This document shows positions 1-6,226 of a stretch of DNA of 23,332 bases, one piece after another (position 1 is the stretch's first letter; each line of letters opens with the position of its first letter). The stretch is from Prevotella sp. UBA6994 (GTDB lineage: Bacteria; Bacteroidota; Bacteroidia; Bacteroidales; Bacteroidaceae). A program made the translations under genes and the position numbers. The DNA is taken from the NCBI GenBank assembly GCA_002449845.1, contig DJXW01000027.1, positions 1 to 23,332 of the forward strand, given 5' to 3'. The notes under the pieces are model-generated. The model was not told the origin of the DNA. It saw only the letters and a list, made by a program, of their open reading frames with translations, and ran no database searches.

Positions 1-224
1 TCGTTTGAAAAAATGCCCGTATTTTAGGGGGTAAATTCAGAATTTGCAGGACAAAATGAGAAGCAAGAGAGTTAGAAGCAAGAAACATGAGATGAGAGGT
101 GAGGGGTGAGAGGTGAGGAGTGAGAGAATAGCCACGGCTACTCATCACTAAACACTCAACACCCAACACTCAACACCCAACACTCAACACCCAACATTTA
201 TTCACGCAGCACATACGCTCTCAA
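1..224. repeat. Gene-free segment with short tandem repeats
   Basis: No credible coding region is present. A purine-rich stretch (about 61-128, many GAGAGGTGAG-like words) is followed by three perfect tandem copies of the 14-mer ACACTCAACACCCA at 152-165, 166-179 and 180-193. The tract is bounded by TCATCACTAAAC and ACATTTATTCAC. The same two boundary words, with only a short remnant between them, recur near 6130-6165 after another purine-rich stretch. This indicates a dispersed intergenic repeat that varies in tandem copy number. Its function is unknown. Confidence 0.7.
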
Positions 225-445
225 CAAATCAGACTGCAACGCAGTCTCCGCTCGATAACCGTCGTGTCCGAAGGACCTGCGGATAGTGGGCAATGAAGTG
301 GGGTAAAACGACTCTGAAGGAGTCGCCCAATGCATGTGTGGGGGCACTCCTTCAGAGTGCTGATGATGTGGAGCATATCGCTATCCGTGGGTGCTCGCTG
401 CGCTCGTACCCACGGTTACAGAGCGGAGACGCTTTCAGCGTCATT
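225..445. repeat. REP-like cluster of palindromes
   Basis: Several good inverted repeats are packed into about 220 bp: AGACTGC/GCAGTCT (231-237 with 241-247), a perfect 13-bp pair ACTCTGAAGGAGT/ACTCCTTCAGAGT (311-323 with 346-358), CCGTGGGT/ACCCACGG (385-392 with 408-415) and GACGCT/AGCGTC (428-433 with 437-442). The GC content is higher than in the flanks. This is the look of a REP or other non-autonomous palindromic element in an intergenic region. A 64-codon open frame crosses it but follows the palindromes and is not credible as a gene. Family membership is inferred from structure only. Confidence 0.6.
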
Positions 446-505
446 GTGCCAACATCTATATTATTTCTAATATTTATTGTATGTTAAATGATTGAACAAT
501 TGGAT

Positions 506-1237
506 TCAATCCTCGTAGCGCAAAATATTCTCTATTTTTCGCCAATACTTGCCAAAACGGGCTTTAGCCTTATCCGTATAGAATGAGTAGATACAGGCAT
601 AGCCCCTGCCGTTTTTTTGTATCAACAAGGCTTTCACATATTTGAAGTCCTTTTTATAGTAGTCCGATGGGCGTAGGCGGATGGAGAAACTGAATACAGA
701 ATCGGCATTGAACTTCTCACGGGCTTCCTTCGTACTATGTAGTTTGATGGAGTCAACCCATGACTCTCCAATCTCATCACCGTAGTACGCCTTGATTCTT
801 GCTCGCATTTGCCAACGATGCTGATTGTCCACCAACTCCCTCGCATGTTGAGGGAACAGTCCGTTTATCGTTGTCTCCAATTCCTTAGTGTACTGAGGAA
901 CAAATTCAAGAAAGGCAATGAACTGCTCGTCATTGGAATGAAGCTGGAAACTTTTACAGGAAAAAGTCTTCTCCAGCTTTGGATAATCCTTAAAACACTC
1001 AACGCTGTCTTCATACGAGAATCCACTCGGCTTGTGATATTTCAGTTTCATCTCGTCTGATACGGTCAGCCCGAAGGTTCCCATCCACCTATACTCGGGT
1101 TTTACCAATGCCATGATGGAATCTGAATCCTTCAAAGAAATATTAAACTGAGACCTGCTTTGTGAGTAACTTACATTTGCTTGGAGGAAGAGGTATGTCA
1201 ACAACACCAATTTTCCTGCTAACTTCGTTTTTGTCAT
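506..1237 (-). CDS. Predicted secreted protein of unknown function
   Basis: This 243-residue protein is not recognised. I take the start at MTKTKLAGKL because it gives a clean signal peptide: charged N-terminus, hydrophobic core VLLTYLFLQA, cleavage near SYS-QS. The longer frame from 1282 adds 15 residues and would overlap the preceding gene by 10 bp. The mature part is mixed alpha/beta in character, rich in Lys, Tyr and Phe, with one notable Cys pair (ECFKDYPKLEKTFSC) that could form a disulfide in the periplasm. It is the last gene of a minus-strand cluster beginning at 3183, 35 bp after its upstream neighbour. No enzymatic motif is visible. Confidence 0.65.
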   Translation of the reverse strand: MTKTKLAGKLVLLTYLFLQANVSYSQSRSQFNISLKDSDSIMALVKPEYRWMGTFGLTVSDEMKLKYHKPSGFSYEDSVECFKDYPKLEKTFSCKSFQLHSNDEQFIAFLEFVPQYTKELETTINGLFPQHARELVDNQHRWQMRARIKAYYGDEIGESWVDSIKLHSTKEAREKFNADSVFSFSIRLRPSDYYKKDFKYVKALLIQKNGRGYACIYSFYTDKAKARFGKYWRKIENILRYED

Positions 1238-1272
1238 ATTCAATATGTTACCTATTAATTTTAATTGTTTTC

Positions 1273-2166
1273 TTAAAACCAAACTTGATGCCTATAACGG
1301 GCTATCGTGTCGAACCCATTACTGCCTTCGCCCGCGAAGTCATTGATGCCATAGACTTTGCGTTTCTTGCCATCATGATATATGGCTATTTTCCTTCGGA
1401 TTAGACCTGCAAATTCCATGAATGAATAATGCTCAATGTAAACCGTATCTGCTCGATGGGTAATGATGGGAGCGAGGTTTCTCCCTTTCAGGTTGTTCAG
1501 TGAATCCACAAGAGCCTGTACCTCTTTCATGTGTCTTGCTTTCCTTACCTCCATGGTGTCACCTTTTATATTTTGATAGAATTTTTCCCCACCCTCCCAT
1601 TTTTTTACGAGAGATAATGCTTTGTCAACATCGGCAGGACAGGTAACCAAGTATTCCTTACTATAATTAGCCTCGTTTCTCATGCCAAACATCCTTTTTG
1701 AGGCATCAAGCAGATAAATATGCCAAAAACTCATATCAGAACCGCTAAGTTTAATCCTCTCAAAAGGAGATGTAAAAGGTATGGAACCTTGCACCTCTTT
1801 GTAATCCTTTCCCTCACGAGAGCATCGCCTATACTTTAAGAACTCTTCTTCGATATAATCGTCATGAGGACGTTTCACGGACTTTTTCCTTACATATAGG
1901 CGAAGACTCGATTCGTCTTTCACACGAGAGTGGATGGCTTTATAAAAAGGTATCCGAAAATCCGAAAGCATATAGTGGCGATCCAGTTTCAGCTGGTCCA
2001 ACGGCTGTAGTAGGAAAGAAAGGTCGTCTTCCTCATACAGCAAGTTCCTTTCGCAAGAATCTACTATCGCATAATACTTATCTTTAGCTTCTGAAAAAAC
2101 ATCTTGGGCATTACCAGCTATAGGATTTATTAAGAATAATGCCAAAAAACACTTTACTCTTATCAT
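1273..2166 (-). CDS. Predicted secreted protein of unknown function
   Basis: This 297-residue protein begins with a typical signal peptide (MIRVKCFLALFLINPIAGNA, cleavage near NA-QD). The remainder is hydrophilic with no transmembrane segment, so it is probably periplasmic or surface-exposed. It contains basic/acidic patches (KKSVKRPHDDYIEEEF) and a C-terminal segment with HYSFMEFAGLIRRKIAIYHDG. I do not recognise a family. It lies between a small membrane protein (81 bp upstream) and another secreted protein, and probably shares the transcript starting near 3216. The signal peptide and cluster position suggest an envelope role; nothing indicates a substrate. Confidence 0.65.
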   Translation of the reverse strand: MIRVKCFLALFLINPIAGNAQDVFSEAKDKYYAIVDSCERNLLYEEDDLSFLLQPLDQLKLDRHYMLSDFRIPFYKAIHSRVKDESSLRLYVRKKSVKRPHDDYIEEEFLKYRRCSREGKDYKEVQGSIPFTSPFERIKLSGSDMSFWHIYLLDASKRMFGMRNEANYSKEYLVTCPADVDKALSLVKKWEGGEKFYQNIKGDTMEVRKARHMKEVQALVDSLNNLKGRNLAPIITHRADTVYIEHYSFMEFAGLIRRKIAIYHDGKKRKVYGINDFAGEGSNGFDTIARYRHQVWF

Positions 2167-2247
2167 AACACGATTTTTTGAAATTATAATCTTACATATT
2201 TTATATAAATTAATGTATTTCCTACTTTACGAGCACAGCATTATTAT

Positions 2248-2655
2248 TCAAAAATTTAAAATCGATGTTAGCAATTTAAACTCATTTATATAAAATCCAA
2301 CAAAAGCGAGAATGATAGAAGCTATCATCAACGATCCAAAAACGGCTATAAAGGGACTAAGCCTATAAATAGGATGATTCATTTGGTCAAATCGTTCGAC
2401 TATCTTACGACCACGCCCCTTGTATGAATAATAAATTAGAAGAGTATTGACAAAAACAAAGACACCGATATAGCGATTAATCGGGGGAGGTGAAATGTGA
2501 TAAAAATAGAATAGCAATAATAAGATTGATTGTAAATTCAGTACAATCCACATCCCAACGGCGAGAACACCTCCCAAAATAGGAATGTCCTCAAAAGCTT
2601 TGGTCTTAATGCCAAGTTCGTAGCCTTTATAAAATAAATAGTTACAGAGTAGCAT
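2248..2655 (-). CDS. Small integral membrane protein, unknown function
   Basis: This is a 135-residue protein with three or four hydrophobic segments: about 28-52 (ILGGVLAVGMWIVLNLQSILLLLFYFY), about 61-77 and about 99-124. A basic loop (YKGRGRKIVERFDQ) lies between them and would face the cytoplasm under the positive-inside rule. No family is recognised. It starts 6 bp after the stop of the TonB-domain gene upstream, so the two are almost certainly co-transcribed and perhaps translationally linked. It may be an accessory to that protein, but this is inferred from position only. Confidence 0.6.
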   Translation of the reverse strand: MLLCNYLFYKGYELGIKTKAFEDIPILGGVLAVGMWIVLNLQSILLLLFYFYHISPPPINRYIGVFVFVNTLLIYYSYKGRGRKIVERFDQMNHPIYRLSPFIAVFGSLMIASIILAFVGFYINEFKLLTSILNF

Positions 2656-2661
2656 GTGTGC

Positions 2662-3183
2662 TTACCGTTTTCCGAACTCTATTGATATATTGTATTTCAC
2701 CTTTACCGGCACTCCGTTCTGTTTGCCAGGTATCCATCTGGGCATCCAAGTAACTACCCGATAAGCCTCCTCCTCGCATAGCTTAATGAGAGCGGAGTCG
2801 TTACATGGATTGCCATTTTTATCCTTTAGGTGATTAAAATAATTGATGCTGTTCTTGTCTAAATCTATGAATCCATCTTCCTTGATGATAAAGGAAACGT
2901 TGAGTCTGCCACGCAAACCTGCTTTTGCGACTCTATCGGGAACACGAACCTTTTCTTTAATGAATTTCATAAGTGCCTCGTTGCCACCAGGGTATTTAGC
3001 CATTTCCTCATATTCCGTATATACATAACTTTTGTTTCTAACAGTATTGAGTGTGCTGTCTTGTAAACAATTGCTCGTTTGCTTATCATTATCCACATAT
3101 TCTTTACAATATAGGCTTGATGAGGTCAAAAACAACAAAGTGGTAAGGATTATTACAATAATTAAAGGATGGTTTTTAAACAT
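2662..3183 (-). CDS. TonB C-terminal-domain protein, short form
   Basis: This 173-residue protein has an N-terminal hydrophobic segment (about residues 7-24) acting as a membrane anchor or signal peptide. Its C-terminal half, about 62-171, reads as a TonB C-terminal domain: the YPGGNEALMKFI opening, VPDRVAKAGLRGRLNVSFII strand region, a DG turn, then a W..PGKQNGVPVKVKYNISIEF ending. Bacteroidetes encode many such domains. TonB proper couples the proton-motive force to outer-membrane receptors through a long Pro-rich spacer. Here the linker is only about 35 residues and lacks Pro repeats, so reaching the outer membrane in the classical way looks unlikely. It is first in a minus-strand cluster behind a good promoter at 3221-3252. 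Confidence 0.75.
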   Translation of the reverse strand: MFKNHPLIIVIILTTLLFLTSSSLYCKEYVDNDKQTSNCLQDSTLNTVRNKSYVYTEYEEMAKYPGGNEALMKFIKEKVRVPDRVAKAGLRGRLNVSFIIKEDGFIDLDKNSINYFNHLKDKNGNPCNDSALIKLCEEEAYRVVTWMPRWIPGKQNGVPVKVKYNISIEFGKR

Positions 3184-3220
3184 AGTTTTATTTATTTAGT
3201 TGTTATAGTAAAAAAGTTTA

Positions 3221-3252
3221 CAAATGTATGAAAAATAAATAATAGTTCCAAA
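3221..3252 (-). promoter_or_regulatory. Bacteroidetes-type promoter of the TonB-domain cluster
   Basis: On the minus strand TTTG (3249-3252) is followed after exactly 20 nt by TACATTTG (3221-3228), matching the TTTG/TAnnTTTG consensus. Transcription would start near 3216, leaving a leader of about 33 nt before the ATG at 3183. Confidence 0.7.
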
Positions 3253-3489
3253 TTAATTGAGTTCATTTTTTTCACACTTTAAATACACTTTATATACCAT
3301 TAAAAGATAAAGTATTGTTTTTCAATATCTTATGATAAAAAGTACATTTAGTACATAGCCACATATTCATAGTTTTATCGTATAAATATGTAAATAATGA
3401 GAGGGGATGTACCATGAAATCATAGTTTTCTTGTTGTCTAACTAACAATTACAAACCACATTATCGGTACACCCCTTCTAACCTGTCTA
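3253..3489. other. Intergenic region, possible hairpin after the 3490-4197 gene
   Basis: This AT-rich spacer holds no credible gene. The arms AGGGGATGTACC (3402-3413) and GGTACACCCCT (3466-3476) are complementary apart from one bulged base and enclose about 52 nt. They could form a long hairpin in the transcript leaving the 3490-4197 gene. There is no adjacent U-run, so I do not call it an intrinsic terminator. Confidence 0.4.
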
Positions 3490-4197
3490 TTATCTGCCTC
3501 CCATGTTTACCCCATCGTAAAAATGTTGGAAAGCGATTTCCATGATTTTCATTTGCTCGGGGTATTTGTCGGCATTCAATTTATACAACCGTCTGTATTC
3601 CGTTTCCAGCTTATCGCTCTTGACACTGTTGGACCAATAGAACTGCCAGAACTGCATCTGGTGACCCTTACGGAGTTTGGAAATAGCAATAAGCATCCCG
3701 TCCATCCTCTTCCATACTACTTTGTGGAGCAGGTCTTGGAAGTAGTTGGGCGCATCTGCGTCCCATTGAGCACCGACGGCAATGTTTACCAACTTTCTGC
3801 AATAGACGGAGTCTTTCAGTAAAGTTACCTTTGACCATAGGGCATCTATATGATGCGGTGCAAGGTAATACATCGTCAGGTCATATCCATCGTGGGGTAT
3901 GTACTTATATAAGGATGAAAACTCACTCCAGTTGTTGGGAAAAGCCTCAAAAAAAGCCTGTTGCCGCTGTAATGTATTGGGATGGCTCGTCAATTCCCTA
4001 TAACTGGTGTTCAGCCTTGCTGTATCTACGGGGAAGTCCGTAAATACATGGCTTTTGTTGTCAAGTGAAATCTCAGACATCGGAATGGGTTTTTTATATG
4101 GTCTCAGCTCTTTGGTGGGATCAATATAACCTAACAGCCCGAAGGTCGTGAATACTATGCATACGATGCAGATGATGGTTAATGCTTTCTTTTTCAT
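3490..4197 (-). CDS. Predicted exported or membrane-anchored protein, unknown
   Basis: This 235-residue protein opens with a basic tip and a hydrophobic stretch (KKKALTIICIVCIVFTTFGLLGYI, written here as a description of residues 2-25), which is either a signal peptide or a membrane anchor. There is no clear lipobox, because the cysteines at about 10 and 13 lie inside the hydrophobic core. The rest is soluble, mostly helical and rich in aromatics (FWQFYW). No family is recognised. It stands alone between the TPR regulator gene and the TonB cluster, with its own -7 element at 4222-4229. Two copies of a TCTACA-rich repeat lie upstream (4271-4298 and 4330-4356), suggesting specific control. Confidence 0.65.
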   Translation of the reverse strand: MKKKALTIICIVCIVFTTFGLLGYIDPTKELRPYKKPIPMSEISLDNKSHVFTDFPVDTARLNTSYRELTSHPNTLQRQQAFFEAFPNNWSEFSSLYKYIPHDGYDLTMYYLAPHHIDALWSKVTLLKDSVYCRKLVNIAVGAQWDADAPNYFQDLLHKVVWKRMDGMLIAISKLRKGHQMQFWQFYWSNSVKSDKLETEYRRLYKLNADKYPEQMKIMEIAFQHFYDGVNMGGR

Positions 4198-4221
4198 GTC
4201 TCTTGTTTATAAGTTCAACTG

Positions 4222-4229
4222 CAAAGGTA
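4222..4229 (-). promoter_or_regulatory. Promoter -7 element of the 3490-4197 gene
   Basis: The minus strand reads TACCTTTG, a full TAnnTTTG match, ending about 25 nt before the ATG at 4197. No clear TTTG is found 19-21 nt upstream, so this promoter may depend on an activator. The repeats at 4271-4356 are candidate activator sites. Confidence 0.5.
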
Positions 4230-4270
4230 GGAAAATGAAAGCAAATCTCCATTGAATAATAACAAAAAAA

Positions 4271-4356
4271 ATCTACACTTTATCTACATCTTGCGACCTA
4301 ACTCGTTGAATTACAATAAAAAGAAATTTTCTACACCTATCTACACCTTGCGACTT
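4271..4356. repeat. Two copies of a TCTACA-rich element
   Basis: Copy 1 (4271-4298) and copy 2 (4330-4356) share TCTACAC..TATCTACA followed by a CTTGCGAC block. They differ at a few bases and by one indel. Each copy contains two TCTACA half-sites 10 or 11 bp apart, about one helical turn, giving four half-sites in about 85 bp. They lie between the stop of the TPR regulator gene (4360) and the -7 element of the next gene. Copy 1 would fall at roughly -54 to -81 of that promoter. An operator role is inferred. Confidence 0.55.
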
Positions 4357-4359
4357 CAC

Positions 4360-6015
4360 TTATTGGAAAAGTCTTCGAAGGTTTGGTTTTAGACTACTTG
4401 CCTTTTCTTCCCCGAACAGTTTCCTGTTGGCTTGTCTCTTGAGACGGTCAATGCGTCTGCTATTCGTAATCAGGGCAAAAGCCATCATGCTCTCGGTGAT
4501 TTCCAATACTGCCATGATACATATCCGCACATGTTCTAAAGTCATTCCGTCTCTTGTGGTAATGAAACGGTAAAAGGCATGGTGGTTATGGTCAAACGCT
4601 TTTTCAATCTTACGCCATTCCTCATCGTTAGGTGGGGTATCCCCTGTTCGAAAAATACCCAGTCTGTCCTTGAATCTGTAGATAGTTTCCTCCATGTTTG
4701 CATCTGGTTTCTCAGTCCAGGGAGTTTCGGCAAGTTTCTGTTGGAGGACTGCAATTTGTGATTGCAAGCATGAAATCTCATCTTTATGTGTCCTGTGTAT
4801 GTTCGAGTTCTTGGTGTTTAGGCGGGTGACTTCCCTACGCATGACAAGGGCAGACTTCTCCTTTTCCGCCAGCATCATCTCCAAAATCTCTCTCGCTTTT
4901 GTAAGGTCATTAATCTCCTGAAGCCTTCTGGCTCTGTATCTGTAGAAAACGGTCAACAGGGATAGTATTGCCAAAAGAGCTATGGAGACTGTGGCAACAG
5001 CGTTAGTCCTCCATCTATACGCCTCCCTTTCCTTCCTTTCCGCAATGCGTTGCTGACGGCTGAAGTTATAGCTAGCACTGACTTGCTCTACGTATTGCTG
5101 ATTGGTATTCAATAAAGAAGAGTCATTTGCACTTGCGAATAGTTTCGCATACTTGGCGATGGAATCGGGCATGTTTCTCATTGTGTAAACAGATAGCAGC
5201 CCCCGATATCCTGCCTCATCATATCCAGCGACCACGGACATATGGAAAAGTACAACGGCAGAGTCCAAGCTACCCGTCGCCATCATACAACGTCCCTTGT
5301 CATAATAATATATGCCAGCTCCTTTTAAGTTTCCTCCCTCGTCAAGTCTTCCCGATTCTTTTTCAAATACCTGTATGTAACGGTATGCAGAGTCATATTG
5401 TGCACGGTCAACCACAATACTGATAATCGGCGGCAATAATTGTGCAGCCATTTTCACCTCTCCTTTGGATAGCAATTGGTTACGTGCCATTTGGGTTACA
5501 ATCAATACGCTGTCGGTGTCATTCTTCAGGTAGTATGGGCGCGCCATTAACCCTAATGTCCACAGTGCCGTCAAAGTGTCTTTGTCCTTCCATGCTACAT
5601 GCTCGGCAAGATTCAGAACTTGCATTTCGTGTTCTGGCAAATATTGTTCATGAAAAAGGTTTGCCATTTGTCCATAAATGGTATATAATGTGTATAAGTC
5701 GCAGTCCTTCCGTGTAGTGTCTGCCATTTCCGTTGCCTTTTGGTAGCATTCAAGGGCAATGGGTGATTCTCCCATGTCATGGTGAACGCGTCCTTTCAGA
5801 TAATGTGCCATCATCTTTTCGTTGGTATTGCCGTGGCAGTCGAAATAATTGACCAAGGAATCTACCGTGGGCAGCCATGCCTCGGTGAATACCGTGTCGG
5901 CACGGTTGCATTGGCTCACGTAGCTGAGCCTCTGGCGCATCGCCTCGTTGTCGGTGCAAGAGGCAAGCACCATAGCCATAAGAAATACCGATATGATGTG
6001 TATGATGTATTTCAT
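4360..6015 (-). CDS. TPR lipoprotein with membrane segment and C-terminal HTH-like domain
   Basis: I start this 551-residue protein at MKYIIHIISV because this gives a lipobox (VLASC, Cys about 19) and because the upstream start at 6033 lies inside the promoter. Helical, TPR-like repeats follow to about residue 315, then a transmembrane segment (about 343-366, VATVSIALLAILSLLTVFY). A long coiled coil comes next (about 370-435). The C-terminal region about 490-545 (HVRICIMAVLEITESMMAFALITNSRRID, listed by position 499-527, then KRQANRKLFG) has the spacing of a helix-turn-helix. This architecture is common in Bacteroidetes as a putative membrane-tethered regulator: sensor outside, DNA-binding part inside. 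The HTH call is by eye and moderate. The dual lipobox and membrane segment topology is unusual. Confidence 0.7.
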   Translation of the reverse strand: MKYIIHIISVFLMAMVLASCTDNEAMRQRLSYVSQCNRADTVFTEAWLPTVDSLVNYFDCHGNTNEKMMAHYLKGRVHHDMGESPIALECYQKATEMADTTRKDCDLYTLYTIYGQMANLFHEQYLPEHEMQVLNLAEHVAWKDKDTLTALWTLGLMARPYYLKNDTDSVLIVTQMARNQLLSKGEVKMAAQLLPPIISIVVDRAQYDSAYRYIQVFEKESGRLDEGGNLKGAGIYYYDKGRCMMATGSLDSAVVLFHMSVVAGYDEAGYRGLLSVYTMRNMPDSIAKYAKLFASANDSSLLNTNQQYVEQVSASYNFSRQQRIAERKEREAYRWRTNAVATVSIALLAILSLLTVFYRYRARRLQEINDLTKAREILEMMLAEKEKSALVMRREVTRLNTKNSNIHRTHKDEISCLQSQIAVLQQKLAETPWTEKPDANMEETIYRFKDRLGIFRTGDTPPNDEEWRKIEKAFDHNHHAFYRFITTRDGMTLEHVRICIMAVLEITESMMAFALITNSRRIDRLKRQANRKLFGEEKASSLKPNLRRLFQ

Positions 6016-6020
6016 GTTTG

Positions 6021-6050
6021 CAAAGTTACGCAATTATTTGGAAAAAGCAA
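6021..6050 (-). promoter_or_regulatory. Promoter of the TPR regulator, probably nearly leaderless
   Basis: The minus strand has TTG at 6048-6050 and TAACTTTG at 6021-6028, spaced 19 nt. The last G of the -7 element is only 5 nt before the ATG codon (6013-6015), so transcription should start at or within a few bases of the start codon. Confidence 0.6.
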
Positions 6051-6061
6051 GGGATGTTAGT

Positions 6062-6165
6062 AGAAAGAAGTGAGGGGTTAGAGGTGAGAGATACGTCTTG
6101 CAGATTGAGAACCAAGCAGCCGTAGCTATTCATCACTAAACGCTAAACACTCAACATTTATTCAC
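6062..6165. repeat. Dispersed spacer repeat, second copy
   Basis: A purine-rich tract (GTGAGGGGTTAGAGGTGAGAG) is followed by TATTCATCACTAAACGCTAAACACTCAACATT and then TATTCAC. This matches the boundaries of the tandem-repeat tract at 61-205, with the internal 14-mers almost lost. It occupies the gap between the secDF terminator and the TPR regulator promoter. No gene is present. Confidence 0.55.
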
Positions 6166-6171
6166 CCAACA

Positions 6172-6206
6172 AAAAAGCCGTGCAGATTTTGTTTGCACGG
6201 CTTTTT
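6172..6206. terminator. Intrinsic terminator of secDF
   Basis: The arms AAAAAGCCGTGC (6172-6183) and GCACGGCTTTTT (6195-6206) are perfectly complementary around an 11-nt loop. On the minus strand the stem ends in a run of six T. It lies about 20 nt after the secDF stop. The A-rich and T-rich flanks also allow it to work in the opposite direction. Confidence 0.85.
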
Positions 6207-6226
6207 AATATATAATGTATAGTTAA

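Noticed and set aside
152..193. CRISPR-like array
   Set aside because: The 14-mers are contiguous with no spacers and there are no cas genes.
293..487. 64-codon open frame on plus
   Set aside because: It runs through the palindrome cluster, its sequence follows the inverted repeats, and no promoter or family resemblance is seen.
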